Origin: Tyto alba
Lineage: Eukaryota > Chordata > Aves > Strigiformes > Tytonidae
Reading direction: 5' to 3'
DNA length: 64,000 nt
Assembly: GCF_018691265.1 (NCBI RefSeq)
Contig: NW_024881322.1
Span: forward strand, 8,979,989-9,043,988
Shown here: positions 26,783 through 40,600 of the stretch, piece by piece
Position numbering within the stretch: position 1 is the stretch's first letter
How the letters are laid out: each line of letters starts with the position of its first letter
The notes under the pieces: generated by a model
The model's input: the letters and a program-made list of their open reading frames with translations, nothing else
The model's database searches: none
What the model was told of the DNA's origin: nothing
Translations under genes and position numbers: made by a program

Positions 26783-27423
26783 TAACCACATAAGTACATG
26801 TCAACAGTTGGCATAAACTTCATAAAAATACAGTACCTTTTTGTGCTGTAACACTAGTCACAATGTTTATATAAAGATTTTTTTCCTGCTTCCTTGATTT
26901 CAATTAACATTTTAAAAAGTGACTTCCCAAAAGCCCTTTTTGTGATAGTTTCCTTATAGAAATTTTTCCAAAATCTATTCTGTAAAAGTTAAAAAGCTAA
27001 TACATTTTCAGCCATTCTCCCTCACCTCAATAAAACAGATTTTAAAAAAATAAGAAGTTTTAGAATACTGATCAGCTGTTACACTACTACTTTGTCATAG
27101 GTTCCCATTTAATTGATACCGTTATAGGCATGATGGATGCTATCCCCACAGCACCTAATATTGCTAGATGCTATTAGGGCTAAAAAGACCAGTCCTACCA
27201 ATAGACTGATGCCTGAACAAAAAAAAAACACAAGCCAAAACAAAACCAAAACATGAATGTTATACAGAGAAACATTAGACTTTTTAAGTCTTATACTGCA
27301 GAATCACAATTACTGTGATACTTCCCCCTATAGCAATAAACATATGAAAATTCTATCAAGTCAGTTAAATGACTAAGGGGTGCCCTTGCACTGGGTATCT
27401 CAGAAAGTCTATTACCTAGGTTC

Positions 27424-27429
27424 TTTATT
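27424..27429 (-). terminator. Candidate poly(A) signal AATAAA (second)
   Basis: AATAAA on the minus strand about 1.08 kb after the stop codon. No clear GU-rich element follows. Confidence 0.25.
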
Positions 27430-27659
27430 ACCTATAATACTGGTGTGACAACAAGATGACAGAAGAACTGCAGAACCAGTCTAACATTGTTGGAACAATT
27501 ATACCCACACAACTGACTATACCCATATCGCAGTTGGGTTAAATTTCATTTTTCTTTAATGCCGATAATAAAATCCAGGCAGGGTCTAATACACGGGGAA
27601 AGAAAATAGCACATAAATTTTGAAAGTAATTTCTTATCAAGTTAGGCGCTGAAGGTCTG

Positions 27660-28508
27660 GTTAAGGCAGTGAAGGATTTATTTTAGTATCCTTCTAAGGC
27701 TATGACAGAATTTTCCTGAATAAAGCATTTTCCCTTAAAAATTTCACGTATATTATGCCAGTTTACTCTGAATGCATAAGAATGCTAAAAATCCTTGGAC
27801 ACTGAGAAGCTAAACTATTGCTCACCGCAAATATTACCCTTATTAGTCTTCTTTTATAATATCAATAAGATTCCAAGAACATGCACCTAAATAATGAAGT
27901 TTTAAGTCTCCCTACAAACTTTTCCATTTCAAAAGCAAGCTTAAAAGCATGGGTTAAGTGATCCGAAATGATGAACATTCTTAATCTTCTCAAAAAAATG
28001 TATTTCTCTCAGACATGACCAGTGAAACTACGTGACTTTTAAGAGAATTTCTAGAATCACCTTGTCCAGAAGGGAGATGGTAATGACAGTGACATGAGAA
28101 ATGTGATGCCAGATGCTATAGCACCATTCCTCCGTTCCTAGCTACTAGCACCAAAGCTTTAACCAAACTTGCTTTGCTAAGACATGCTGACAGTCCCATT
28201 TCACAATATCATTGGTTTTGAGAATGGAGTTACTTTCCATAGCTACTTTTAACTCTTTTTGGATCAGTGTTAAATAAAATGTGCAAACATATAATCATTT
28301 GCATAGCAAATCTCAAGGGACTGACCCTGAAATAGAAATCCAAACTGTTAGGTTTAAGATATTTCTATAATCAGAATTCACTTAAAATGGTAAAAAATAA
28401 AATACACATTTTTCCATTTTAAGTCTAGTAGAAAAGGTATTTCTGATTTAGAATTCTTAGTTACTAGTTTAAAAAGTTGAAAGACTGATGGTTCTTTGCA
28501 TTGAAATG
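27660..28508 (-). other. DPY19L1: DPY19L1 3' UTR (minimum extent, end uncertain)
   Basis: Sequence downstream of the TAA on the minus strand, AT-rich with no splice-like exon pattern. The nearest canonical AATAAA lies at 27,682-27,677, which would give a UTR of roughly 850 nt. No strong GU-rich downstream element follows it, so the true UTR may run further left to one of the later signals. RNA reads would settle it. Confidence 0.5.
27677..27682 (-). terminator. Candidate poly(A) signal AATAAA (proximal)
   Basis: First AATAAA on the minus strand after the DPY19L1 stop codon, about 830 nt downstream. The following 40 nt are not notably GU-rich, which weakens it. Confidence 0.35.
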
Positions 28509-28665
28509 TTATTCCTTTGGAATCTTCAAGACTCTGTAATTGCTATTGTCAAACACTGTGATGAAATACGGCCTGGAATCCTTGCTCATAAGGGTACATA
28601 AAGGAATTTTGCCGCTATTAGCAGGATCTTCGACATCCCAAATTTCAGGCATACTGCAACCAGGC
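28509..28665 (-). CDS. DPY19L1: DPY19L1 last coding exon, residues 514-565 and stop
   Basis: The exon encodes [19 protein letters not shown], then [19 protein letters not shown], then [13 protein letters not shown] and TAA. The acceptor is TTTCTAG. The C-terminal pattern ([16 protein letters not shown], then TVFxNSxYxVL) matches the family end, and length and stop position are as expected. Confidence 0.95.
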
Positions 28666-31600
28666 CTAGAAAACATGAATATGAGAAGAGAAACGAAGAA
28701 ATGCCATCAAAAAACAGACAGCTTGCTGAACTCCATTTTATACTCACCCCCTCATGAATAGCTGATTGTGCCCTCTCTATTTTTTTATTGTTACACTAGA
28801 AATTCTTATCAGATTATGAAATCAATAAATATAGTAATAATTTTAAAAATTGTACTGAGAATGTATAAAATTTGTCTGCTTTTGTGGTTAAGTAATAAAT
28901 AATGTATAATTTGGAGGAGGAAGCACATAAAACAACTCAAATTGCACAATATACAATACTAAGGACACTTAAAACTCCCTATGAAATGGTGGGTTTCTAA
29001 CATTTCTAAAGAAATCTCAGGAAATAAAACACCCTTTAAAAAAAAAAGTAATAACTCCTTGCTTTTTTATTAAGGCACATAACCCATACCAATTCCCTGT
29101 ATATTTATCTTTCAAAGTTACAATTACTGAGAATTTCCTAATTTTGTCAAAGATAATAGAAAAGAAATAGAACAAACTTAATTTTATTCTAAATGTAAAG
29201 AAAATAAAATAAAAAATGTAAACTAAATATGTTCTGAAGGCCAAAAAGAGAAATTGGGGTTAAAAAAAAGCATAGCTTTTTCTTAGAGACAGTTCAAATG
29301 TGACACAATTTTCAGTGATCAGCAACAGTCATAGTATTTTGGTTCTCAAGCTGTCTTCTACTCTGCATCTTTTATTCATCCTAGGCTTTCATTATACACA
29401 CACATCTGTTATTGCCATCATAGAATAATTACTTGTTTCCTTTGCAAATCTCTTCTGTATTTTACAGTGAAGATTAAAAATACACACAACACAGATTTTC
29501 AGGTGCACTCAAAGACCACGAGGTGCCAGTGTGGCTAAAGTTAATTATTAATATCTGGAGAAGCTGGACAAAAATGTATTTTTGACACTTTTAATAAAAC
29601 ACAGATGAACATTTCAAAACTACTACTTGATATGAATCTTAGACTACGTATTTGAGTGGCATATCACTCTTGTGAGAAAGAGAGATTACTCACTTTTTTC
29701 TGCTTACACACAATGACTCTTCCAGAATGTAGTAATTCACTCGTAGTTTTACCAATTCTCTTTTTACTTCTTTTGCGGGTTTTCGACTGTACATGGAATA
29801 CACTACTTTAGTTCTGGCCCTTCAAAAAGGGAAATAGAAAAATTAGCTAGCAACATAGCATGAAAGTGTAAGCTTTAACTTTAGATTGGAGAGGAAGGCT
29901 TTTTATTTCACCAGACAAATAGGCTAAAACAAAGTTTAAATTAGTAGTGCCATTACTACATTTAATGTAACTATTACTTCATAAATATAATGTTCCAGGA
30001 ACAATGTATACAGCCCTTTGATTTTTCTGTATCAGGACACAACTTTGTAACAACATCCATGGTTGCTGTGAACAGAAAATGTAAAGATGTCAAAGCAACG
30101 CATTCACCATATAATATTAAAGGCTAGAAACGACCTTGCTTGGACTGAAGGTGATCAGAAGAAATAATTTGCCCAGTCTCTCTGCAGAAGGTCATAGTCA
30201 CTGCCCTTGTTTGGACTTTTTTAAATGCAGAGCACAAGACCTGATGTCTGCCCATGCCCAGTTAAGCAAAAACACCACTTGTAAACCATGTTTCTATTTA
30301 AATAACCCAGTAATATCCTCCTCTGATTGTGCAAAGCATGATGTTGTTAACACCTGTTAATTTTCTGATACAGTATCATCTCTAGCTTATTTTCCCCAAA
30401 CACGCCCTGTCCAATAACTTTGTAGTTAGAATAGAATAGAATATTTCAGTTGGAAGGGACCTACAGTGACCATCTAGTCCAACTGCCTGGCCAGTTCAGG
30501 GCTGATGAAAAGTTAAAGCCAGTTAATGCCAAACACAGAACTACGGACTTAAGGCATGTAAAATGAATCCCCTCCTTTTTTCCTTTATCCCTCCCCTCTG
30601 TCACCAAATTACCAAAAAATGATGCTACAATATTAAAATTTTTAAAATAAATTAATGACCTTTTCAGAGAAATCAATTTAAATTTAGAAAAATATCCTGA
30701 TTGTGAAAATAATAAAGTACAAACCTCAGTAATTCCATTACAAAATTTCAGTTTCAACTAGTTTTAATATTTCAATAATTAGATACATTATAATGAAAAC
30801 AATGACAACCAATCCCAGAAAGCTAATAGGAATAACAAAACTGCCTATCTTGAGGAAAAAAAAATCAAGTCTATCTACAATGTCAGGAGTAACTAGATTG
30901 AAGAGAGTGCATGTTAAATTCAGTTCCATAATTATATTCTGATTTTTTTTTTGTATATAAGATTGAAGCCATATCTATCCTACAGTATATCCTGTCTGAT
31001 GAACACAAATTCTCAAGAAATACTGCATGTGTTTTCAATCTCTTTAAAATAACAAATCAAGTTCTATGGGCTTTTAACAAATTTTACAATATAACGTGAT
31101 GCCATTCCTACTGTCCATTACCAACACTGAAAGAATTAATAGCAAATAAAAATAAATCCCCAACTTCAAATTTTACCTTAATCCTGCATCTTCATAGTGA
31201 GGATGATTTACAATAGGACGAAGTGTAGACAGTTTAACACTTGCCATTGTAGGCATTGCTCCTGCAAAAACTGCGTCTGAAATACAGAATGAAAGGCATG
31301 TTGGAAATCAAGACTCAAGCAGTAAAAGCAGAGAAGAAATCTTCAAATATCTGAACAGCAATCCTGTAGAAAAACATAAAGTAAGGTGCCCTTTTTGAAA
31401 AGGCCTTGCATGGCACCAACAAGAGATGCACAATACCACTTTTTTTAAAAAAACCCTTGAACTTAATTTAAGACATTAGATAAATAAATATCTAAGAACG
31501 GAGATTTAATACATCTTTTCTTGCATGGGTAGAATAACATATTCATTATGACAACACATTTTTATTGTCACTTCTTACACTTCTTAAATGAGCAATAAAA

Positions 31601-34600
31601 TCTCAGTCCAGTTCGGCTTGAAAGTAGCTGCTTGGTTCCCAGCTAGTTTTCTGACGCTTATACTCATTTTAGTAAAAGGACAGGTGCTACCAAAACATAC
31701 ACACACTCTGAATTCTCTCTTAGCAAAATGATTATCATGGACTCACATACAGGACCAGCGTTATTTAAGTGAAAAATCAATTTTAATTGGACCTTGAAAA
31801 AAACCTTTTGTTGTAGAAATACTATACCAGTGGCTAGAATCTCCAGATTGGTAGCCTGGAGTCTAACAAAGCAAGCTTTCGGTGTTTTTTTCATCTGAAA
31901 TAGGTTCTATATGGACAAGTATATGTGACTAAACCATGGCTTTAGGACAGTCCCAAGGCAAAGGCATAGACAGTAGCAGTACCTCTGCTCTCATTCATAC
32001 TAAGTTCTATAGTTACATCTCACAGTAAATGGAGAGCTTCATACATTGTTAAATAGTTTACCTTGTCTGGTATTGACTTTTATCCACTCTAAAAGTTCCT
32101 CCTGTGGCAAATTGCTAAATTCTCCCATGATGTTCCACTGAGTTTGAAGGTTTGCTGATCCCTCTATGGCCATCAATGCTAATATAGCAAAGACCAACAT
32201 TTTGGGCTGGATTTTACAGAAGAGCCATCCAAACAACTGAAATGCAAGAATTAATTATTTTCTAAACAACAATTCTGTAATGTTGTATGCAGCACAATTT
32301 ATTTTTATTTCTCTATAAGGAACCTAACATATGTTACAATATGAAACATCTCTGCTATTGCTTCTACACTAAACTTCAGTGAGACCTCATAAGAAGCACT
32401 CATGTTTACTCAATGTAGGGCATTATATCTGTAATTCTATGAAAAAAAAGAAAATTGATGTTAATTCAGCTTTTAAAGTTGTAGTTCAGACGTCAAATTC
32501 TGCAAGTAAAGATGATTCAATAATGCTAACTGCACTTTTACAGTGTTTTATCTCTTATTTACATCAAGAGTTTCTAGCTGTAGTATATGGATTAGAGATC
32601 GTACTGCAAACCTCTGAAAACGTCAGAAAAAACAACTTTGGGGATGTAAGTTGGATGTTGCTTTATATCCATCCTACTCTTCCCTTTCTTGCAATGAAAA
32701 AGATGGCCCTTGCATTTTTCCTAAAGATAGTTTGCTGGAGGCTCTAAGCAAATACTCATAAATATGTGAAATGGGTATTGAAGTAGAAAGACATACTAGA
32801 ATTGCTACGCTGAAGTTTAGTTTGAGCAAGAACACCATCTCATCCATATCTGACCTAAACGTTAAATAAGCCAAAGTATGAATTACTACTTCCCCTCCAC
32901 CCCCAAATCTATTGTTAATTAGAAGCAAGGCTTCACATTTCAAAAATATCAAACCTGCACTAAACAAATACATTTAATTCAGAGTGTCTTTACCCATTTT
33001 TTTCATTAAAACCTGAATTAAAATAAAGTTTCACAGTAAAACCTCCCACTAGGCTGACTACAACAATTAGGTAGTGCCTGTTATACCTATTATAAACTAA
33101 CCCTAAACTACTTGAGATTTTTAAAACTCAAGCCACCTCTCCAAAAATACAGTATATTCTACTCCTTTTTACCAACAGTCACAAAAAAATCTCACTTCAA
33201 GAACATGTTAGAACGTTGGAATTCTTTATTGAGTTCCATGGCTTTTCAAATCAAAAGAAAACACATTCCTATCATGCTTTTATAAAATGTCATTAATGTT
33301 CAAAGTATCTAAATTTACCACTATTTTGTTTACATAAAGAGCCTAGAATGGTCGAACATATATGCAATGCAAAAGAAGCATTTCTTTTAGAGAATGCTGT
33401 TCCTCATGTGGTTATTATATTGATTCAAGATTTATTTGTTTTTGTCAAACAAATATGTTAAGTCTTCCTTCTGCTATTTTTCTTTGCTTTCAAAATTTCC
33501 ACTCAGGATAATATAATTCTTCCTAACAGAAAGAGGAAATGTGTGCATGTCAACAGTTATCATTTTTATTGTCCATCAGGTGCCAGAAGCTGCAATGCTG
33601 AGGTAATGGAAAGTACGCAGATTCATGAAATGGGCTGAAAGAACACAACACACAAAATTCCTTTTCGATGTGCAGAATAATTCTAGTATGTTTTTCGCTT
33701 GTTTGCTCGTTATAGGGTTGTGTTACAAATGCCCATCTCAGGCTGACTGTTCACTAATAAAAGGAATTCTGAATCAATATTGCACATATGGTCAGATTTT
33801 TCAACCTCAAAATAGTACTTCTGCTCAGCAGCCAGTAAGGATAGAAAAAGTTCTCTAACAACCACTTGATATTTTCCTGACCCTACACAAAAAAAAAAAA
33901 ATAAATTTTTTTTAATCGCTCTGCTTGCTGAAGTCAGAGCAGTCTTAGATGTGGACTGATTGATAGTGGCTCAACAGCCTTATGGGCCAGTGTTTCTCTC
34001 ATGCTGCAGCCAGTCATGTACTACTTGAAGATTACCAGCCGCTCCCTACTAAAGAAAGTGTACATCAGTCAGACCAGAAAAAAATCCAGCTTGGCTTTTA
34101 CAGGGATCAATCAGCACCAACCTAGGGAACATGCTGAACAGGCAAAAGAACCTTCACTGATAACAGGACAAGGGAATTCATTCTATTTTTTACTTACATT
34201 GTTCACCTGAAGTTGGGTACTCTTGAACACACGTACGTACTTCTCCTAAGGCTCAAGCCAGGGCCAGGATAATCACAGGTCTTATTATATGGTGCAGCTG
34301 GTCATTTATCATCTTCCGCACAGAATAACTGTCCAAACTGCAGTAACCTAAAGCCTTACCTCCCCTACCGTTCAAGACCTAATCCTTTCAAGCCAGCTAT
34401 GCCTCCATGATGCTGCAAAGGAGGAAAAAAAAGTTGGACCTGAGCCACCTGGTCCAACAGGAGCAGTTCCCAGAATCGGTTATCATCTGCAACTGTTGCT
34501 TCCTGAGAAGCTTATTCTTGCTCTACAACCATAGGGAACAACAGAACAATGGAAGGGCCAAAATGCAGTTGAAGGCAGAAGAAAATATTGATAAAATACT

Positions 34601-37600
34601 CTGAACCTGTCCTCCTTCCAATATTTACACAGTGATAACATGTAGCATCCCCTAAGATCCAAAACACAATGATCTCCAAAAGCGCCAGTTGTCATTAACT
34701 GGCCTGATGATCTTAGTTGAAGTAGTAAAACAAAAACCACAATAAGCCAGGATGAATTACTATAGTGTCATTACTCCGGTGCTTTAAAAAAATAAATAAA
34801 AAGAGCAACAACTGAAAACTTTTACTAATTTGACATGTAGCCGCTAACTTACTACACAGAAAAAAAAGCAAATGAAGCTACATATTAATAGAAACCATTC
34901 CTAGCATCTCATCTCTCAGTCATTACCAGTTGCAAGGTGCTTTTTCCTGTCTTTCAGAAATTATTACTCTCCATACAGAAAAACGAAAGCAAAAACCACC
35001 AACCAAAAAAAAACAGTTCAGATTTTTTCTTGGTTTTCAATTCTCAGAAGGCTGAGAGGCCTTTTCCTGTGGTACAAAATTTTATTTCTAAACTTCACCT
35101 ATTGGAAAATTCTACAAAAATTTTTCAATAACAGGTTAGAAAATCTTAGCAATTTTATTATAGGAAAATACAGTTACAAGAAGAACTAAGAACAAATTAA
35201 CCTTAGACAGAATTAATTTATATTGTAATTGGTCTCTAGAAATAGTATATTAGAAAAAAATATGGGGTTTTTTGCCTTTTTTGACTTGTGAAAAGCTATT
35301 TAATTTCAAATTGCTCAGAAACACTTCATGAAAGTTCATTTAGAAAAATTTAAGTAATAGCAGTTACACTGTGGTTAAACAACCAGACCACCTAAGAGGA
35401 TACCACTATTTCAACAACAACTAACTAAAAGCTAGGAAATATCATAATACCTGTGAACCTTACAGAATAGCAAAAATGTAGAGGAAATTAAATTTGTCTT
35501 AAGTCCCAGTACTCAGTTACAAGGTGGATAAAGTTACTTTTTAAAGTTTGACACCTTTTTAGCATTTTATATGTTCCCTGTACAGCTTCATTTGATGTTG
35601 GCAAACAGCACTTCTACCTATACCAAGTAAAACAAGCATCAAGAAAGCGATGAGCAAAACATTTAAGCAGGCTGATACCATGTACCAGCATTATAAAGAA
35701 CTGTCCTTCCCTGAAAGAACATCCAGGGAAGCAATCCTGTTTTCTGAGAAACAATCATTTGTTCAGCTGCCTTAACAAGAGACAGCTTTCTCCTCTTTGC
35801 ATAATTCTGTCTCATTCACTCGTCTTCCATTTGTATGACACACGTCAGATGTTCCACATACAGCCTTCACCACACAACTCGAATTCTCCCTTAGGACAGG
35901 CTTCAACCAACGTATTGTGGGAAATACAATGTGTAGTGGGCATTACAGTCTGTATCACACTGCATATGCACAAGGCAGCCAGAGAAATGTTACACACTGT
36001 CAGCTCCGACACTCTAGATTTTGAGTACGGAACTTTGTAACGTTACTCTTGTTTTACTTCTGTTTTCAAGAACAGCAAACCTAATGACTCGGGTTTCTTA
36101 TTAAAATCCTAATTTTCTTCCCCAATCATTGCTAGTTTCCCCACTCTGACAAATACTTTTCTCTTTTCCTTCTTCTGTACTATGTCCGCAACAGCTCCTA
36201 GCACTGGATTCTTTCTCCCACTCATCCTCACAGTGATGGTCTCCATACACAAAAGTTCCCTGCCTTATCCTCCCAATTTGTTTCCTTGTTAGTAAGCCCA
36301 GCTCACTGTTCATTATAATCTTTCACTCTTTCAATGGGGTATACTTTCTTTGTGTGATCTAGATAACACTTTCTACAAAAGCACAGCATGGTTGAGGTCA
36401 GAAGGGACCTCTGAAGCTCATCTGATCCAACCCCTCTGCTCAAGCAGGGCCACCTAGAGACAGTTACCCAGCACTGTGTCCAGATGGCTTTTGAATATCT
36501 CCAAGGATGGAGACTCCATCACTTCCCTGAGCAGCCTTTGCCAGCGCTTGGTCACGCTCACAGTGAAAAAGTGTTTCCTGATGTTCACAGGGAACCTCAC
36601 CTCCTGTGTTTCAGCTGGTGCCCATCACCTCTACTCCTGTCACTGGGCACCACTGAAAAAAGCCTGGCTTCATCCTCTTCGCACCTTCCCTTCAGGTATT
36701 TATACATGCTGCTAAGATCCCCCTGAACCTTCTCTTCTCCAGACTGCACGGTCCCAGCCCTTTCAGTCTTTCCTCGTAGCAGGGATGTTCCAGTCTCTTC
36801 ATCACCCTCATGGCCCTTTGCTGGACTCTCTCCGGTATGTTTATGCTTCTCTAGTACTGGGGAGCCCAGAACTGGTCCCAGCACTCCAGTTGCAGCCTCA
36901 CCAGTGCTGAATAGAGGGGAAGGATCACCTCCTTCAGCCTGCTGGTAACAGTCTTCCTAACAGAGCCCAAAATACCATTGGCCTTTGCAACAAGGGTACA
37001 TTGCTGGCTCATGTTCAACTTGGTGTCCACCAGAACTCCAGGTCCTTTTCTGCAAAGCAGCTTTTCAGCTGGGCAGTCCCCAGCTTGCTCCCCTGCCTGC
37101 AGTTGTTCCTCCCCAGGGGCAGGACTTTGGTGCTTCACTTTGTTGAACTGCAATGAGGATCCTGTCAGCCCATTTCTCCAGCCCGTTGAGGTCCCTCTGG
37201 ATGGCAGCATACCCATCTGGTATAGTAGCCACTCCTCCCAGTTTTGTACCATCACCAAACTCGTTGAGGGTACACTCTGCCCCACCAACCAGACCATTAA
37301 CAAGGACTTAGAACAGGACTGGGCCCAGAACTAACCCCTGAGGTACATCGCTAGCTACTATCCTTCAGCCAGACTTTGTCCCACTGATCTCTCCTCTCTG
37401 GGCCTGAGACTGAACTGATGTTCAGTCAGTTTTCAATCTAATTCCCTGACTGCTTCCCAGATAATGGATTGCTTACCCTACTTTTGATGCAACAGCAAAG
37501 CTTCTAAACCAGCTATTTAGATACAGATTCAATCAAGTTCACTTCTCAAAAACACAGTTACTGAAACACAGAAAGCCAATCCTAGGATCTTTTATATCTG

Positions 37601-40600
37601 GAGAAAATCTAGTAACATTTTATGTTACGGATGGTTTCAAGCTAGGAAAATTAAATCTGAGTTAGCCGTATGACTCTTGATTTTTAAGGCTGTAATATTT
37701 TCAACATGCAAGACTTTGAAACTATACTTCTGGAAAGAATTAATACATAAAAAACATGCAAGGCAATAAGCTCTAAAGAGCTGTGAAAACACAGTGTAAA
37801 CAAAGTCAAACACTGGAGAAAACTAATAGTCAACAAAGAACTTGCAATGGCACAGAAGTGTGCACATACAGAAAAATCCAGAGTATGTCTCCCTACACCC
37901 AAGCTCAATACACAGTATATTAACTCATATAATAATGCAATTGAACTAGTTGCATAAAACAAGACATTTGTTTTATTTGGGGAGACGGGAGAATAGAACT
38001 TGTGTAGCCATGTTTTTCAACATGCGATATAGTCTGGTTTATTTTTAACTGGTAGGCTCAGATTCAGCAATTACACACCCAGAAATTTGCTTTAGGACAA
38101 ATATCTCGGTCATACTGCAAGTACTGAGATAGCTACAGGATTAAAGAAAGACCTTACCTGTTTTGAACACACCAAAGAAGCCATAACACATAGATGTGGT
38201 GTCAAAAACAGTTTTAGTCTCATGATTAAAATTGCTAGGACACTGTATGCCAACAGCTGCAATGCATGGTATACCAGCTGCAAAAAAAACCAAAACAAAC
38301 AACCACACAGAAGCATAATATTTGCATACTTTTCATCTGTCTTAAGAATACAACTTCATTTTAAATATAGCTTAAATGATGAGCTTGTCTGAAAGAATCC
38401 AGGTCAAAGTAAAGATCTTCATATTTCAGATAGCGATAAGAACTTTCTGTTATCCTTTTTCTAAAGTTTATGTAGTATGCTAAGGTATGAAACAACAGAA
38501 AGGATAAACATTAACAACAAAACCAAAAGGAGCTGGAGAAATGGCTAGCTATGCACAAGATCCTGAAACGTAAACAAGCAAGAACATACATAAAATTTCC
38601 TGTACAACCTGTGTATAGAAGTGAAGAGACCTTGCTGTTTAATACCTAAGTACGAAATGAAGGAAACAAAATCATCTTGGTACTCGCACAACCACAGGCA
38701 GCTTGCCATAGTACTCTCAGAAAAGGTTAAAAAGCATCAGATGTCACTCACCACTCCTAACACTGAATCTATATTACTTGTGGAAGTGTTGTGGTAAGTC
38801 AGAGGCATTTTTGCAATCAGTGCTTTTATTTAATGGATTGATTATCATATTTTAAATGGTATGAGATTTCTCTCATAGCACAAATAAACTGCTGATAAAG
38901 CTTTGCACTGTCCTTGCTGACTTAATTGCAAATAAAGAAACCACGTAAGAAATCTGCCATTCAATTAAATTTCATAGAATCATAGAATAGTTTGTGTTGG
39001 AAGAGACCTTTAAATATCATCTAGTCCAACCCCCTGCAGTGAGCAGGGACATCTTCAACTAGACCAGGGTGCTCCCAGCCCCGTCCAACCTGGCCTTGAG
39101 CCCTTCCAGGGAGGGGGCAGCCACAGCTGCTCTGGGCACCCTGGGCCAGCGCCTCACCGCCCTCATTGTAAAAAACTTCTTCCTTATAGCTAGTCTAAAT
39201 CTACTCTCTTTCAGTTTAAAACCATTACCCCTTGTCCTATCCCTACACTCCCTGATAAAGAGTCCCTTCCCACCTTTCCTGCAGCCCCATTTAAGTACTA
39301 GAAGGCCACTCTAAGGTCTCCCCATCCAGGCTGAACACCCCCAACTCTCTCAGCCTGTCCTCACAGCGGAGCTGCTCCCGCCCCCTGATCATCTTTGTGG
39401 CCTCTGGACTCGCTCCAACGGGCCTGTGTCCTTCCTCTGCTGAGGGCTCCAGACCTGGATGCAGTACAGTTTTTTGCATATTTTTATTAAAAGAACCATG
39501 TGTAGAATTATTTTCATTATGGCATATTTCAAAACAGAATTTTAACATTATCTGTCACATGAAACCCCTGTAAGAGAGCCAATCTCCTTCACAGACTATA
39601 TGGGGAAAATGGTAGGTCCAGCCTAATTTCAGTGTCTTTCTGTACTGCTACAACAAAAGCCCAAGACTCCTCTCTTACACTGCCACCCCACCATTAGCTA
39701 GTATTTTTTTTTGTTCAAGATCCCAGAGTTATTCTTTTTAAGACAAGGGAATAAAAGATACAAATACTTAGCTTCAAATAAACCATATATCAGCATCAGA
39801 CCATTGCAACCTGCGTTTCAATACTGAGTATTGGCATTAACATACAAATGAAATTATGCAGAAAAAGAATCTCACCTCACCGTGGTTAAAACGTTCCTCT
39901 CTGAATAAAAAACAGAAAAATCACATTATTTGTGTATGTACTGAACTAATCCAGTAAGCATGAGTCAGCACTTGCACAGATTTTTTTTCCCCTCCATAAG
40001 CAGCTTTTCAAATCAGTAACTTTCTTCCTCAATCCCTATATCTATTTGGAAATCTGAAAATTAATTTTAGCAGTTTTTTATTTACTTCCATCAATTAGTT
40101 AATATATAGAACAGCTTATTTAGAAAATGAAACCTCAGCAATGTAAAAGTGGCAGAGCACTGATACTAAAAGAAGAGTCAGTCATTTACTCAGGTACTAC
40201 ATAGATTGGTTTTGGATTCTCAGAAGGAAATACAAATGTGAAAAGTCAAAATCATGTATACTTGTTCTCCGAAAACATCTGTGAAGACAGGATGCTGAAT
40301 CCTGCTCACATCTGTTGAAATTTTGATAACGGCCATCAGTCTACGGAAATCAGAGGTCACTGAAATGATTAATGATAAATTAAAAAAAAAAAGCAGGAAG
40401 CAAAAAGATATGTAAGGGAAATTACAACATTCAGTTCAACAAACTGACCGCTCTTGAGCACAGCATTAACAAGTGATGCCAAACAGCTGTGACAGGTAGA
40501 GCATGTATTACACATCTTTAGAAAATAAAATTATTGCGATGAAACTTGGGTATCTTTATGACCTGGAAGAAAAAATTATGGGGAAGAAAGAATCTGCATT

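Larger units (their letters stand above)
23621..27659. other. AT-rich region downstream of DPY19L1, possibly long 3' UTR
   Basis: No exon or repeat body recognised. It may be partly transcribed as an extended DPY19L1 3' UTR if a distal poly(A) signal is used. Confidence 0.4.

Noticed and set aside
36851..37303. 150-codon minus-strand open frame
   Set aside because: It matches the C-terminal reverse-transcriptase region of CR1 ([20 protein letters not shown] text) and is a remnant of the CR1 element, not a host gene.
39069..39548. Open frames on both strands around 39.1-39.5 kb
   Set aside because: They lie wholly or mostly inside the CR1 3' UTR fragment, which does not encode protein.
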